In this document: positions 13,501 to 25,309 of the stretch, in pieces
How the letters are laid out: every line of letters begins with the position of its first letter
Numbering within the stretch: the first letter of the stretch is position 1
From: Dirofilaria immitis
Lineage: Eukaryota > Nematoda > Chromadorea > Rhabditida > Onchocercidae
Reading direction: 5' to 3'
DNA length: 64,000 bases
Assembly (NCBI GenBank): GCA_024305405.1
Contig: JAKNDB010000092.1
Span: 2,883,501 to 2,947,500 of the forward strand
Program-made: the position numbers and the translations under genes
Notes under the pieces: model-generated
The model's input: the letters and a program-made list of their open reading frames with translations, nothing else
Database searches by the model: none
Told to the model about the DNA's origin: nothing

Positions 13501-14539
13501 CTATGTGCATATTGTATTCTGGACTTCATGTATACTGAATATTACTGTCAAATCAAATCACAAATGATACTTTCACCCTGCAGTTAGTTGCTTCGTTTTC
13601 GTGTGTTATTTTTATTATTTCTTCGAAGTTACTGTACAGGGTTTTGCTTTATGCTTTTATTCAAATGGTACATCATGGATTAAATCAAACTAATTCGTGT
13701 TTGTTTATGCATTTCCACGTCGTTCATTCATTATTTTTCTACATATCTTATCAATGTCTTTTTGATTTTCATTTCCAGACAAAATGTTTTATCACAATCG
13801 ACATTTATAATCTCTAGTAATGTTCGATAGTTTGGTCTTTTATCGATAAGTGAAAAAATTTAAAAATGGATTAAAAACATATCATTATTTGCAGCGAATC
13901 TATTTCAGAAGTAGGCAGTGGTTTGATGGTTTCATTATGCTGTACTTAATAGACATATTGATCTTTTACCGGTGTTATACTCATTTGATCTCATTTGATC
14001 TTAACAAATGGCAAGGTTTTTTTCTTTGTGATTTTTTTGGAAATCTTCATCATACCTATTCATGGGCTACCTATCCATTCGTATAACCAGACCTAATAGC
14101 TGTCCGAATTCAGCTATTTATGGCGATGTTTCAAATATAATATTATCTTTGAAATTTTAGGGAGAGACGCCCTTATATCTGGCTTCCCGCGAAGCCATAT
14201 GGATGTGGTTGATTTATCACTGTCGATTAGTGCAAACGGTAAAATCAGTGATCGAGTATGTTTGCGAAAAGGAAATTTTGGGATATATATTTTTCTGTTT
14301 CGTGCTTGAAATATTATAGTTTTAGCTCGGATGTACAGCGTTGGATATAGCGAATGAAAAGGGCATTATTTTGTTGTGGAACTTTTAGGAAGGTGACAGC
14401 TAAAAATATTGGTATTATGAAGACACTAAAAAGAAAACGGAATCGTAAATTGTCCAGTGCAGGTATTTCATATTTTATATCTACACTTCTCAGTAAGGTC
14501 AGGAAAATTCTATTTTATGGAGTGTCTTTTAAGTTCTAG
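10577..14539 (+). pseudogene. Broken LIN-12/Notch-family receptor gene
   Basis: Notch hallmarks appear in order. An EGF-like Cys-rich piece lies at 10577-10660 and a probable EGF tail (GEICE) at about 10757-10868. A LIN-12/Notch repeat at 11102-11197 contains DGKCDEKC, but Tyr replaces the usual final Asp and Cys. An exon from about 11889 encodes a hydrophobic stretch. A membrane helix plus KKR and TIWKVP, like the Notch RAM motif, lies at 12254-12366. Ankyrin exons follow at 14161-14255 (GETPLYLASRE, then HMDVVDLSLS) and from 14326 (LGCTALDIANEKG, then a shifted VVELL). Both ankyrin exons lack one base exactly where the consensus Gly-His codons would read GGCCAT. A TGA also precedes the LNR frame. 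Either a decayed paralogue or a real gene with assembly errors; the substituted LNR residues favour decay. Notch proteins are surface receptors cleaved on ligand binding to release a transcriptional co-activator. Confidence 0.68.
10950..10974. repeat. Poly-T tract
   Basis: T-rich run broken by a single C, inside a presumed intron of the Notch-like gene. Confidence 0.85.
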
Positions 14540-15600
14540 TACAATCCTTCTAATGAAATAAGTTGGTTTCGCTATATGTTGAAAGAAATCATTACAACCT
14601 AACTTAAAGATGCTGCAATCCAATGTTTAGTTCAAGTCCGTACTAGCAAAAGCAAAAAGGAAATGAAGCAGTCATCAGTTTTCGTCCTATAAAAAAGATA
14701 ATAAATAATGAATGAATAAATGAAAATACAAAAACAAATGGAATGATCTTTTCTTTGAATAATCGTATGTTCTGTTTAAAATATTTAAAGGAACTTACAG
14801 CAAAATGTAAATCAAGAAAGGAATTTCAAGCTCCAGATTTATCTTCTCAAGAGACAGTTTCATTCAATTTCATCAAGCATTGAGAGAGATTAAATGAGGA
14901 TTACAAGAAAAATATTGGTGGCATCGATGAAAATTTAGCATGAACAAGCCCGTTGTTACATTCCATCGAATCATTTACGCTTGCGCCATCAAGACAAATA
15001 GTGACGAAAGCAGGAGGCTTTGATTTGAACTTTGTTAACTCAGTTATTCTTTTATGTTGAAGGATTAAAAAAAAATTTCTGTTATATAACATGATTATAC
15101 TTCTCAAAGCATTGCAGCCATGCCAGATTATATCGATCTTACAACAAATTCATGCTTGCCATTGAATTTAGCAGTACTCCTTTACACAGTCTTCCGAGGT
15201 TCGAAGATTTTTGAAACTTTACTTTCTGCCGTCTTTGTCTTCTGGTATTTTCGATTGTTTCGCAAGATATTTCTGATCAAAAAGTGCTAGAAAGTTACAC
15301 TGGTTTACGAAAGACATAAAGACATATGATTATTCTTTTTCTTTTTAATGTTATACGTTCGATGACGAGATTGTGACATTTGAGAGAAATTTGAAATACT
15401 TTTGCTTTTCCTATATATTCATATATTCTGAAAAATATGGTTTTGAAATTAAAATTGTTTTATTTAAGATCGATAAAAACAGAGAAATGTACTACGGGAA
15501 ACAATATTTTATAAGTAATTCTGAAGAGGCAATATCACACTTATGTTCTATAAAACTAGTTATAATAAGAACTTCTCACCGCTAAATTTAGCGCAAAATG
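14540..15600 (+). other. Possible 3' remnants of the Notch-like gene
   Basis: After the ankyrin exons there are short open stretches on the + strand, for example from an acceptor-like site near 14800 (KSRKEFQAPDLSSQ) and around 14940-15050 (ESFTLAPSRQIVTKAGG), separated by stops. They could be the cytoplasmic tail in degraded form or chance. No motif proves it. Confidence 0.2.
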
Positions 15601-17281
15601 ATAGGAAGAATTTATATGTGTTTCTATTGATTTGAAGAGGCGCGATAAAAGAAATTTTATGATTTATGGTTAACTAAAACCAATTACTTTTCGGGATTTT
15701 ATAACAAAAATCATGAATGGATATATTTTATGGTTAAATTTCAAAATAAAAACAGTAATATGACTTTACTTAACCATAAATTACCAAGTTTCTTTTAATA
15801 CAAATTTATTAAGAAAACTTATAGGCTCCATTAGACTTATTTCTAGAACAGAAATAGAAGTTTTAGAAAAACTACTGTTATTTCTCCAAAAGAGATCAAG
15901 ATCATTCTAAAATTTCTCGTTATCTGTCAAAACATTAAGACTTTAAGGATCAAGATAATTCCTAAAATTTTCGACCACTTTTTTAAGCTTATTACTATGT
16001 CTTGCCCAATTTTTGCTTTTTCCAATTCATAATAGTTGATCGTATATTAGTTTTACCATGTAGAAATTAAATCTTTTCCAGCAATATATTGTAAATAACT
16101 AGAACCGAGTAGCACTTTAATCATTTTTTTTTGTTAAGAATTACTTGATGACATTTTGTTTGCTAAGTTTTGTCTTTTTGTTGTTTCTTTTAATGACACA
16201 CTGTGCAATTATATTCACACCTCGCAATACTGAAGAAATAAATAAAACCCAATTATTTACCAGTTTTTATATTGAACATTTCAATTATTAAGATCAATTG
16301 CACTGTTATTATTGATAATTAGACTGTTTATTTGACTAATTTCAAAGAGAGTACTCGACGATTCCTCGATAGGCACGAATATGTTACATTATATTGCTGC
16401 CATCTTATGTACTTCTATGAATCTATGAGAATGCCAATAACTGCATTGGTTTTTAGAGTACATGAACTCAGTGACCAATAGGAATGGCATTTTATTAGCA
16501 TCTATGCTCCTATGGAAAACACGAAGTCCCAAAGTATGCAGTATTCGCTGTAATTACTATCCAAATTACGCAGGTAGTATGATAGGTATTTCTGATAGTA
16601 ATTTTAATAAAGGAAGTACTTTGTATGCTTTATCGAGTCTCTTCTAACTTATTCTGGAAAATTAAAAGATTAGCCATACAATTTAATGTGACAAAAATAC
16701 AGAAAACTGAATCGATTGGTCATTTGATTTTCATATTTCACTTCGTAATAAAGAAAGTTTTAACGATATAAAAGATGGGAAATAACTCTCATAGATGATG
16801 AGCATGTGAAAGAACTGATTTATAGATTTTGAAGCTGAAGCAATCTGTTAATTCACAAAATATTCGCTAAATTGGTTAAGAAAAATGAACATAAAGATCA
16901 AAATGAGTATGATAAAAATAGGTAAAGACTGGTATATATGAATTTAATCATGGACGTTTCAAATAAGTATCCGGCCATGTAATAGAGTGCAAAGAATAGA
17001 AGAGTAAAATAGAATCTTCAGCATAGATGCAAATCTGGAAGTGGTTTAAAAAAAAAAAGAAAAGATGATAAAAGAGAGCGATTTAAGCAAATTCATTTAA
17101 AAGAATTGAAAAACCTGATTTGCCTCGTTTTAAAGTTTAACTCAGACAAAAGAAATATATTATTCCCTTTTCTTTATTTAATTTTCTCGCCAGCCATAAG
17201 AAATTCTACAGCAATAAAAAGCATTCTAATTTCAATTTACATAACGCATAATCTCCCTCCAATCAATCATGTTGAAAAAAA
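15601..17281. other. No recognisable gene
   Basis: AT-rich sequence with only short scattered ORFs on both strands; nothing supported. Confidence 0.6.
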
Positions 17282-18548
17282 TCATGTTGAAATTCTGACA
17301 TATAAATATGCCATATAAATATTTACAAAATGATTAAACTGATTTGGTTTACTACTGATTAGTGAAAATTTACTTCTGCTTTCATCTTCAAGGAAACATA
17401 ATATTGATAACGTAAACAATCCAATATTATGATTTCTACAGCAGATAAATAGATCCAGAGAACTTCGACTAATAAAAATTTCAGATCCAGCATCCAAATT
17501 ACTTAAAAAATCAGTACTCATAAAACTACCACTGCTATTGATCTGTTGCACAGCTTTCAACAACTCTATTGCTTGCAAATTATCTGCGATTTCTTTGTCG
17601 AACAATTCGTTGGCCAAACGTAACTAAAAAGGTCTGATTATCAAAATTTATTAACTAAAGCCGGCATCTTCCCTTTTCGTTTGATCAAAACTTAAATCAA
17701 AGTTTCAACTCACTTTAATAATGTTGTGCTCGAGTTCTTGTCTATGTTTATTAGCAACTTCTACGGTCCATACTTTATCCACTTCTAGATTCGGCCTGTC
17801 TTCAGGCAATGTTACTTCGTCAGGTATTCGGAAAACATATTCCAGAGTATACGCCTAGAATTCCATGATGAAGCATTGCTTACCGCTTAGAAGTACAATT
17901 CCTTTTGCAGAAAAAAATTTTGTTTTCAAAAATCAGGAAAACAAATATAAAATTGGAATAAATAATATTATAAGGCGCTAACTGAATTTGTAATGACTTC
18001 AATACTAGATAACACTATGCTACAAAGTTTACCTTATCTTCGGCAAAAACAACCTCTAATTTATTCATAAGCGAGTTCAGGATATTGTTTTTGCCAATCA
18101 TATTGACAAGCTCCATTTTCAAATGTAACTTCTTTTCACCGCTCACATCATTAAGGGACAAATCAGGTATTATTTTCTTCTCAACAACTTCTGTCCATTC
18201 CTCCAGGATTAAATTATAGACTAAAAATAAAATCGCAGAATAGAAATAATATCCTAAAACAAAATTATTTTTGAAGCTTTTAACTTGCCAAATAATATAT
18301 CATTCTACCTATTTTTTCAAAAAAATTTGTTAAAATAATTGCATGAAAGACTGCACTCCAAAGCCAAACATAGATAATACATTTATCTGATATATGTTTT
18401 ACATTGCAGAGACTCTCAATAAGTTAAAAATCCCCAATCAAGACGACAAAACTCGCTAAATCCTGACCAACATCAGTAAATCCTTTCGGCAGAAAACCAA
18501 AAATTGTGCCTCATACTCATGCAGACCATCCCAGTCGTAACCTTTCAT
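17282..18548 (-). CDS. mis-12: Mis12 kinetochore protein (one-base break in exon 1)
   Basis: Four exons: 18453-18548 (ATG at 18546-18548), 18033-18220, 17714-17854 and 17282-17623 (stop TGA). Mis12 is a subunit of the Mis12 complex of the KMN network, which links the centromere to Ndc80 and microtubules. Family signatures seen: N-terminal YEAQF followed by GF, an IYNLILEEW helix matching the IYIAFQDY region of human Mis12, then FRIPDEVTLPEDRP against human LRIPSNILLPEDK, then a long coiled coil. In exon 1 the TTTTT run after CAA is one base too short: with one more T the frame continues GFLPKGFTDV and joins exon 2 in phase; as written, the reading shifts and meets a stop. Repaired length would be about 255 residues (human 205). 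An acceptor at 18554-18556 lies five bases before the ATG, as expected for spliced-leader trans-splicing. Confidence 0.85.
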
Positions 18549-18560
18549 AACTCCTGAAAA
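18549..18560 (-). promoter_or_regulatory. Probable trans-splice acceptor of mis-12
   Basis: TTTTCAG ends at 18554 on the minus strand, five bases upstream of the mis-12 ATG. In nematodes a strong acceptor this close to the start codon, with no upstream coding exon, usually marks spliced-leader addition. This is inference; a 5' UTR cis-intron is the alternative. Confidence 0.5.
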
Positions 18561-19911
18561 CAAAATCATACAAGTTATAATTCGCATTTAGAAATCCCTG
18601 AATTTATAGAATCCTAGACACTAAGCGACAATGTTTTTGTCATATAATTACAGATATCTTTACATCGGTATACACTTAAGTCATAAAGACTATAGCAGCT
18701 TTATATATATACTTATAAATATAAGAAAACGTAAGATTAAATTGTAAGTTGAAGGATGTACAAATATCCGCAGAGAATCAACAATCGCAAACAAATAATG
18801 AAAATTGACTTCAATTTTTATTAAGTTATTTAAGAATAATACAAAATTACTTTACTATACGTGAAAAAACGAATAAGTGAAAATCGATTAATATGCAACT
18901 TCACATATCAGTTTTCTCATTATTGATTAGAAGAACGATGTGCAATTTCATACTTCTATTTCTTAATTCACTAGCAGTAGTAGATATAGATATAGCATAC
19001 TATTTCTCTCGTTGAAATTGATTCAGTTTGAAAACTTATGAGCCTTAAAATGTCATTTAAAGAATGTTTTTATCTTACTAAAAAAATGTTCACAAAAATT
19101 TATATCTACTGCAGAAGAAAAATTCCGTAAATCTTTTGACATTTTTATCGAGTAAAAAAATTTCACTCATTCATCATTCTTTAAAACTAAATAACAACAG
19201 TGTATCGAAATAATATTAACATCTCAACAACGATGTGGTGAAACTACCAGTAACAACAGTAATTTCGTAATGACGCAAAGCTGTATCCAGTTTCAATTTT
19301 TCTTCATCGCTTGGACAAAAATTATTTTTTCTGGTGTGGAACTTTGAAGGATTGTCTGGTTTTTACTTTTCTGAAAAACTGAGTAACAGAAAATCATTGA
19401 TAAAACGTTGAAAGCTAGTATTTTATTGCTCGGAAAAATAAAATGAAATTCGTCGATAAAACTCAATATATTTTTACTTTAATGCAAGATGCCCAAAAAT
19501 AATTAGGACATAGTTCGTAATGAGTAATAAAAATTAGGAAATTAAAGATGAAAACAATCAAATAACAGTAGAATCAGTTCATTTCGATAACGACAGTGGA
19601 GGGTAAGACAGAACAGCTATAGTTATTGATACCATTAATAATTACTGAAAAGGATTTCATGAAAATGTTAAAAGGTTGGCAGTAATATCTCAGATAAAAG
19701 AGAAAAGTGTGGTATCTGAAGAGAAGGAATACTTTACGCTAGCAAACAAAGAAAAAGATTCGATTTTGACTAACAATGAATGAAAGGAACTGAAACTAGA
19801 AATGAGATCCACTTCTAAGTATATGACGCACAATAAAATTTAGTATTTTGCCTATATTTTTTACGTGTTAAATTAATTACATGAACAACTTTGATAATTA
19901 TTATTATCGTT
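18560..19911. other. Spacer between zwilch and mis-12
   Basis: About 1.36 kb separates the zwilch stop from the mis-12 start on the same strand. I see no exon or element in it. Confidence 0.6.
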
Positions 19912-22900
19912 TCAATTAAAATTAATGAAAAAAACCTTTGAGCTATCGGATTCTATGGCACTACTTTCCACATTAGGACTTTGTTTATCAGATTTATCAT
20001 CAGAATTTTTCATAAAAGATAACCATGTAGAACGTGAGCATAAAATCATGCACCGCGCTATCCAGCCTTGCTTGTTAGTCGTTTCAACTGTAATTTCCGA
20101 TTTCCAAATTTTAGGAAATCTGCTACAAAAAGGCTTATTAGATTAAACTGATGATGTACTGCTGCAAATTAAGCGGTAGTTTTATGTGCATTAAATTTTG
20201 GTATTGCATTCTTGCCCATACTGCTACTCAAATAAAAACATGTCCTCAAAATTAGCAACATCTGAAATATTTCATATGCCTATATTTACTTTTCACTAAT
20301 TGCAGGGTATCGGAAATATTTCCTGAGAGTAATGAATAATAGCGAATTTTGATAAGGAATAAAAATATTGCTAGAATTTTCTACTTCACAGATCATATGT
20401 GAATTTCGTGAAAATTTTAAAACTTACTTTTCATGCACAGGTTTGAAGATATCTGTAAATGATAATCTAGAATCAAGTGTGAAAGTCATTTGTTCCACCA
20501 TTTTCTCAGTTATGCCATCAGCTGTAGGAGATATCTTCAGTTTGCTATATTGCTCAAGGACTTGCCTATAGAAGGAATAACGCAATTTGTTGCATGTGAT
20601 TAATCTCATTGTGTTATTATATAATATTTTAAACTTAAAAGCATTAATTATATCTATTCGATTGAAATACACTCACCTTGCAATGATATTTATATGATGA
20701 CGATCCAATCTAAGATATTGTTTACATGTATTTATCACCAAAAGACTGTTATAAAAGAGGAATAATGTGTCGGCCTGATCTTGGGGTTCTTTCTTCGTGC
20801 AGCAGTCAAAAACTGCATCAATTTCAGCAACCGATCCAAAATATTCTATGAGAAATTTGAAATTAATAAACTTCAAAATAGCATTACTATACCAAAAGTA
20901 AGGTAAAGGTTTATCGAATAAAAAGAACAAAAAGTAACCTCTACTTAAAAATTCATCCATGCAAGCTCTTCGCAACTGCTCCAGACCCATTTCCAAATAA
21001 ATTTGTAGTGGTGTAAGACCCTCTAAACGTGGTAATAGCAAATCGTTAGCACATGCATCACGCAATAAACGCGCCATAGTACATCTATTATTTGCAGGCA
21101 CCTACAACCAACAATTTATAGGTATAAACAATGCATTATTGCTAATGTAAATTAACTTCAAGAAATTAAAAAGAAAAAGCGAGAAAGAACTAACCGAAGT
21201 ATTCTTATATCCTGCTTGCAAAGCACTAAAAACATATTTTAAAGCTTTTGTAAGACTTTGATTTGAATGGCAATAGCGTAATATAAGCCATAGCTCTTCT
21301 GTGAAATCATGAGGTATATCCAATACAACACTTTCTTCCAAATTTTTATCTACAAATAAAAAGCCCCTTGAAGCAATCATTTCGAGCTGATTCATTTACG
21401 AACTCAAAAATCAATATATTGCCTTTTTATAAAACCTAATGAATTAATTTCTTGCCTACAAGAAATTTTCTGCGCAAATCATAAATATTTTAACATGCTT
21501 CTAGAAAAAGTTGAATTTTGATTAAGTAGAGATTGTAAAGCAGATTTCATAAGCTTCTCATCCTCATGCATTCGATCAAAATCCACTTTTCGCCAAGTCA
21601 CTTCACCAGTTCGTAGTGCACGCGCTAGGATTAACATCAGTTCTAATTCATCAGCAAGGCCAAGATGTGGCAAACGTAGATCTAGCCAACCTGGTGATAT
21701 CTCCTGTAAATGAATTTAAAATTTCTCCTAACCAAAAGTATTCCAGAATCAATGGAAGTAAAAAAATCAAATATTACATACTTATATTACAATTTTTTAA
21801 ATATCAATATATCAATACATACAGCAACGACAGAGGCTGATGGAGCAGGCTTTGAAAGTATTCCATCAGAACAATGACTCATATTTGAAGATTTCCATGA
21901 TACATGAAATTCTACAAATCCAGACACTCTATTTTGGTTATCTCGATCAGTCATTTTCGGCACAACATCATACACACAATAAGTAATTTCTGGAGAGGCC
22001 TGAAGTCACATAAAATTTAGGTAATACAGGAATAAAGTTACTTCCAAAATATATTTCTACTTTTCCCAAGCTAATAGCTTATTAGCTAATAATTAAATTA
22101 CATCGATGATAACACGAATTATTTAACAACTGTGACAGTAGCGATGGAAAAAATCATTCATGAAATGAAAAACAATAAAACTTTGTACGATTAGAAAATA
22201 TCTTATTAATTCGTGGAAATAAAAGCCAAACATGCCTTGTAGGAATCATAAAAATGCTCCATGTAATCCTCCAAAAATTTGATGGTATTTTTATAATTTC
22301 GTGCTAAAAAAGTTTGTTTATACTATTTCCTCAAGTCATTAATTAAATCGACTGAGAGTTGATAGGAATGGTATAATGTATACTGAAGCTAATATACATT
22401 TCATACATCATAAAATATTTAAAGTGCTCTGGAAAGTTTTCCATATCTATAATTTATAGGCAACGAACTAGGAAAAACTTACGAAATGTTCTAACATGAT
22501 ATGTCGCAACGCCATCGCATGTTTTCCATAAACCTAACATACATGTATGAAAGTAATCACTCATATCACAAGGAATCCAAATAACTGCATCTTGAATCAT
22601 TTCCATGTCAAATGGGATTCCATTAGTAATGAATCTAAATCTAAGTATTTTTCATTGATTAGAATCATCCATTATGTTTAAAAATATTGACGCAAGCACA
22701 TTATGACAAAACATACTTGCCAGCAAGAGACCTAGCTTCTGATGTTTTCAGGGAAGAGAAAAGAAACTGCTTCATCGCAAAAGAATAATACTTATCAATC
22801 GAAATCTTTGGTGCATTCTTTGTCTGAAATCTACCGGACGGAAAAACTTACTTATAATATAATCATGAACATTCTAATATCACACAAGGTAGTTTGTATA

Positions 22901-24019
22901 ACTCTAAAACCACCTCGGTTTTAGTACTTATAAGCGAAAAATTTCATAAGTTTCACAAATTCGGAAAATTTTATATAACTGATAATTTCATTCTTAATAA
23001 TTTAGGTATTAACAATTGACTCAAGAGCAATGATTTCCCAGAGACATATTTACAAATTAAATCTTTATCTAAAAAAATAAGCTATAACCTGCAGCTTTGA
23101 CAATGTTAAGAATTCATACTTCAAAGGTGAAGTACTACGTCTTGAATTATTTAAAGAACTTTGCTTTTCATAATCTTGTACTTGATCTTTGAATTCCGGC
23201 AGGATATCATCTTTTTCTTCATCTGTTGACTGAACAAATGAATATTAAAACGTTGTCCCTATTAAAAGTCTTGCAAATAAAAGATGGCACACCAACCTAC
23301 TTCCAACTGAAATTGAAGAAACACTTAAAAATCTAAAGATAAAATCGATAAAACTTTCCCATTGATTACATATCTTACTAGAATTTTTCTATTGATTACA
23401 TATTTCTCATGACCACTATGTATTAATATTCACATGCCTGTACCATTTAAATACATAATCCAAACTCCGAGAAGATTCACTAATGAGACTTCATAAATCA
23501 AATTTAAAATGTACATTCATATTAACAGTGAACGAAAAAATTCACCAAGGAATCTTTGTGATCAGATTCTGAGAAGCGATCGATTATCACAATTTCCTTT
23601 CCTATCATCCAAGACATACTGTTGAGCACAGGTACATCGGATGCATTTAAAAGACGAGCTCGATACTTGTCAAACTTAATGATGATAAATGTACAGTGCA
23701 AGATTGCATCGTTAATAAACTTAACGAAACAAGCATTAATGTCAAAAATGTAATGAAACAAAAGTAGAGAAACATCTCATAAAAGAATTAAAACATAGCA
23801 TAATAAAATTTCTATTTACCATTGCAGCTTGATAGTTTCGTGGTTCCTTATGATTTTGCTTTTTTTTTTTTTTTTTTTTCAAATACCCTTTTACAATTCA
23901 CTTTCTTATATATCATATATTAATCCATCTACATACGATGTGTATTATGCGTAACTAGGACTTACCAGTACTGCACCGCTTTTAGAACATAACTGTGCTC
24001 GAGTGATATCCGGCAACAT
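19912..24019 (-). CDS. zwl-1: Zwilch, subunit of the RZZ kinetochore complex
   Basis: Thirteen exons, all in phase: 23966-24019 (ATG), 23546-23674, 23089-23229, 22717-22823, 22483-22634, 22236-22303, 21823-21999, 21495-21703, 21195-21366, 20939-21101, 20677-20845, 20428-20565 and 19912-20122 (TGA at 19912-19914). They sum to 1890 bases, 629 residues (human Zwilch 591). Colinear matches to human Zwilch include DELELMLILARALRTG (human YRELKFLLVLADGLRTG), DFTEELWLILRY (DFAEQLWCKM), TPLQIYLEMGLEQLRR (IPVQMLLEIGLDKLKK), KEIVIID (NDIVFIVE) and PKIWKSEI (PQKWRVEI). With Rod and ZW10, Zwilch recruits dynein and checkpoint proteins to unattached kinetochores. The intron after 22236 starts GC, not GT. 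The two N-terminal exons are the least certain. An acceptor-like TTTTAG 15 bases before the ATG may be a trans-splice site. Confidence 0.9.
22230..22303 (-). other. Zwilch exon 6 with GC-AG intron donor
   Basis: This 68-base exon follows TTTTTTAG and ends AAG|GCATGT. The only nearby GT donor would break the frame, whereas the GC donor keeps phase with the exons on both sides. GC-AG introns with a strong AAG exon end are a known minor class. Confidence 0.7.
23860..23879. repeat. Poly-T tract (poly-A on the zwilch strand)
   Basis: About 20 consecutive T inside the first intron of zwilch. Confidence 0.9.
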
Positions 24020-25309
24020 GCTATCCAACAAAATCTAAAACTTCACAAATAACTGAAAGGAAAGCTACAAATAAATTCCGAATCATAACTAAGAATATTG
24101 ATTAGTTAGTAAAAAAGTACAAAAATTATGACAATGAGCAAAATTGTTTACCATAAACAAAAGAAAATAACTAAAATCTCTCAAGCAAACTTAAAAACTA
24201 AATTTAATAAAATTTTATTCAAATCACAACCATTATCAAAATAACTTCTAAATTAAAAGGTAATAAAAATGCACTAAAACAAATGCCATTTACGGCACAA
24301 TGAAAAACAATTCATTTGAAATCAAATCGAAAAATAAAATTAGTTCAAATATATTTCATGCAATACCAAATATCGAAAAATCCTAAACAGTAATCATATA
24401 TCGGAATTAAAAGTTATAACGCATATCCTCGAAACGTGAGTTGGTAATTGAACGAAAAGATTTCAGTGCATGCATAAAAATGCTACGTACTATAGTAATG
24501 GATGATAAACTCAAGTCAGAATACATAAGACTGCGAAAGAAACATTTCTTCAGAGAAATGCATCAGAATAGAGAAATATAAAAATGAAATATTACAAGAT
24601 CATGCGCATGGTTAAATTAGAGTTTTTGTTTTTTCAAGTTTTCAATAAAACAAACAACTTTTAAAGATACATATTAAAGCTGTATTATTAAAGCAACTGT
24701 GCGAGCAGCTATGCTGATGACTTTGAGAAATAGCCTGAAAGACGAGTAGGTATGGCAGTCGTGATTTCTTATTACCAGAATTCAACATATTTGACCGATA
24801 TCGAATTTGGATATTATCCAAAGTCTGCTGCAAAATTTTGTCATTCCCGATTTTTTTTTGCGTAATCTTAAATCTTTTGATGATGTAAATCCGCATTTAT
24901 GATCGTTATGTTGTATAGTTTTGATGTAAGAATGCGCTTTTGGTTTATTGATCTGCAAAGATAGGAGTAAGTGCTCTTACATCAAGAATTTTAATGTAAA
25001 GCAAAACTATCACTACAATTAAATCTCAAAGTCATTTTTAAATCGGAAAAAAAGAGTGAAAAGGAATAAAAAGTACCTTAATTACACAAGAAAATGTAGC
25101 ATAATTGATTACGAAAAGGACCATGACACAATATATCCTATAAATAAAGGATGATATCGAAATTAAATTTTTATAAATGAAATGTTTTGGTAGTAGAGTG
25201 GGAGGATATTTTAACTTGATATCTTATCTTGTCAATTAATTTGTTTGCTACGCTTATTATTAATTAAAAACACTCAATCTCTATCCACTGAAAACAGATT
25301 CTCTTCTTT
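24020..25309. other. Spacer upstream of zwilch
   Basis: About 1.3 kb between zwilch and the end of the membrane-protein gene; any zwilch promoter would lie here. An open frame of 84 codons at 24642-24896 (-) lacks family similarity and is probably chance. Confidence 0.5.

Noticed and set aside
15190..15215. GAGGTTCGAAG, resembling a tRNA T-loop
   Set aside because: No acceptor stem, D-loop or anticodon arm could be drawn around it.
19925..20146. A 73-codon + strand open frame
   Set aside because: It is the antisense of the last zwilch exon, which has splice sites and family similarity on the minus strand.
23820..23862. Short open piece ending CTGCAATG|GTAAAT as an extra zwilch exon
   Set aside because: It is preceded by poly-A on the coding strand instead of a pyrimidine tract, and the flanking exons already join in phase without it.
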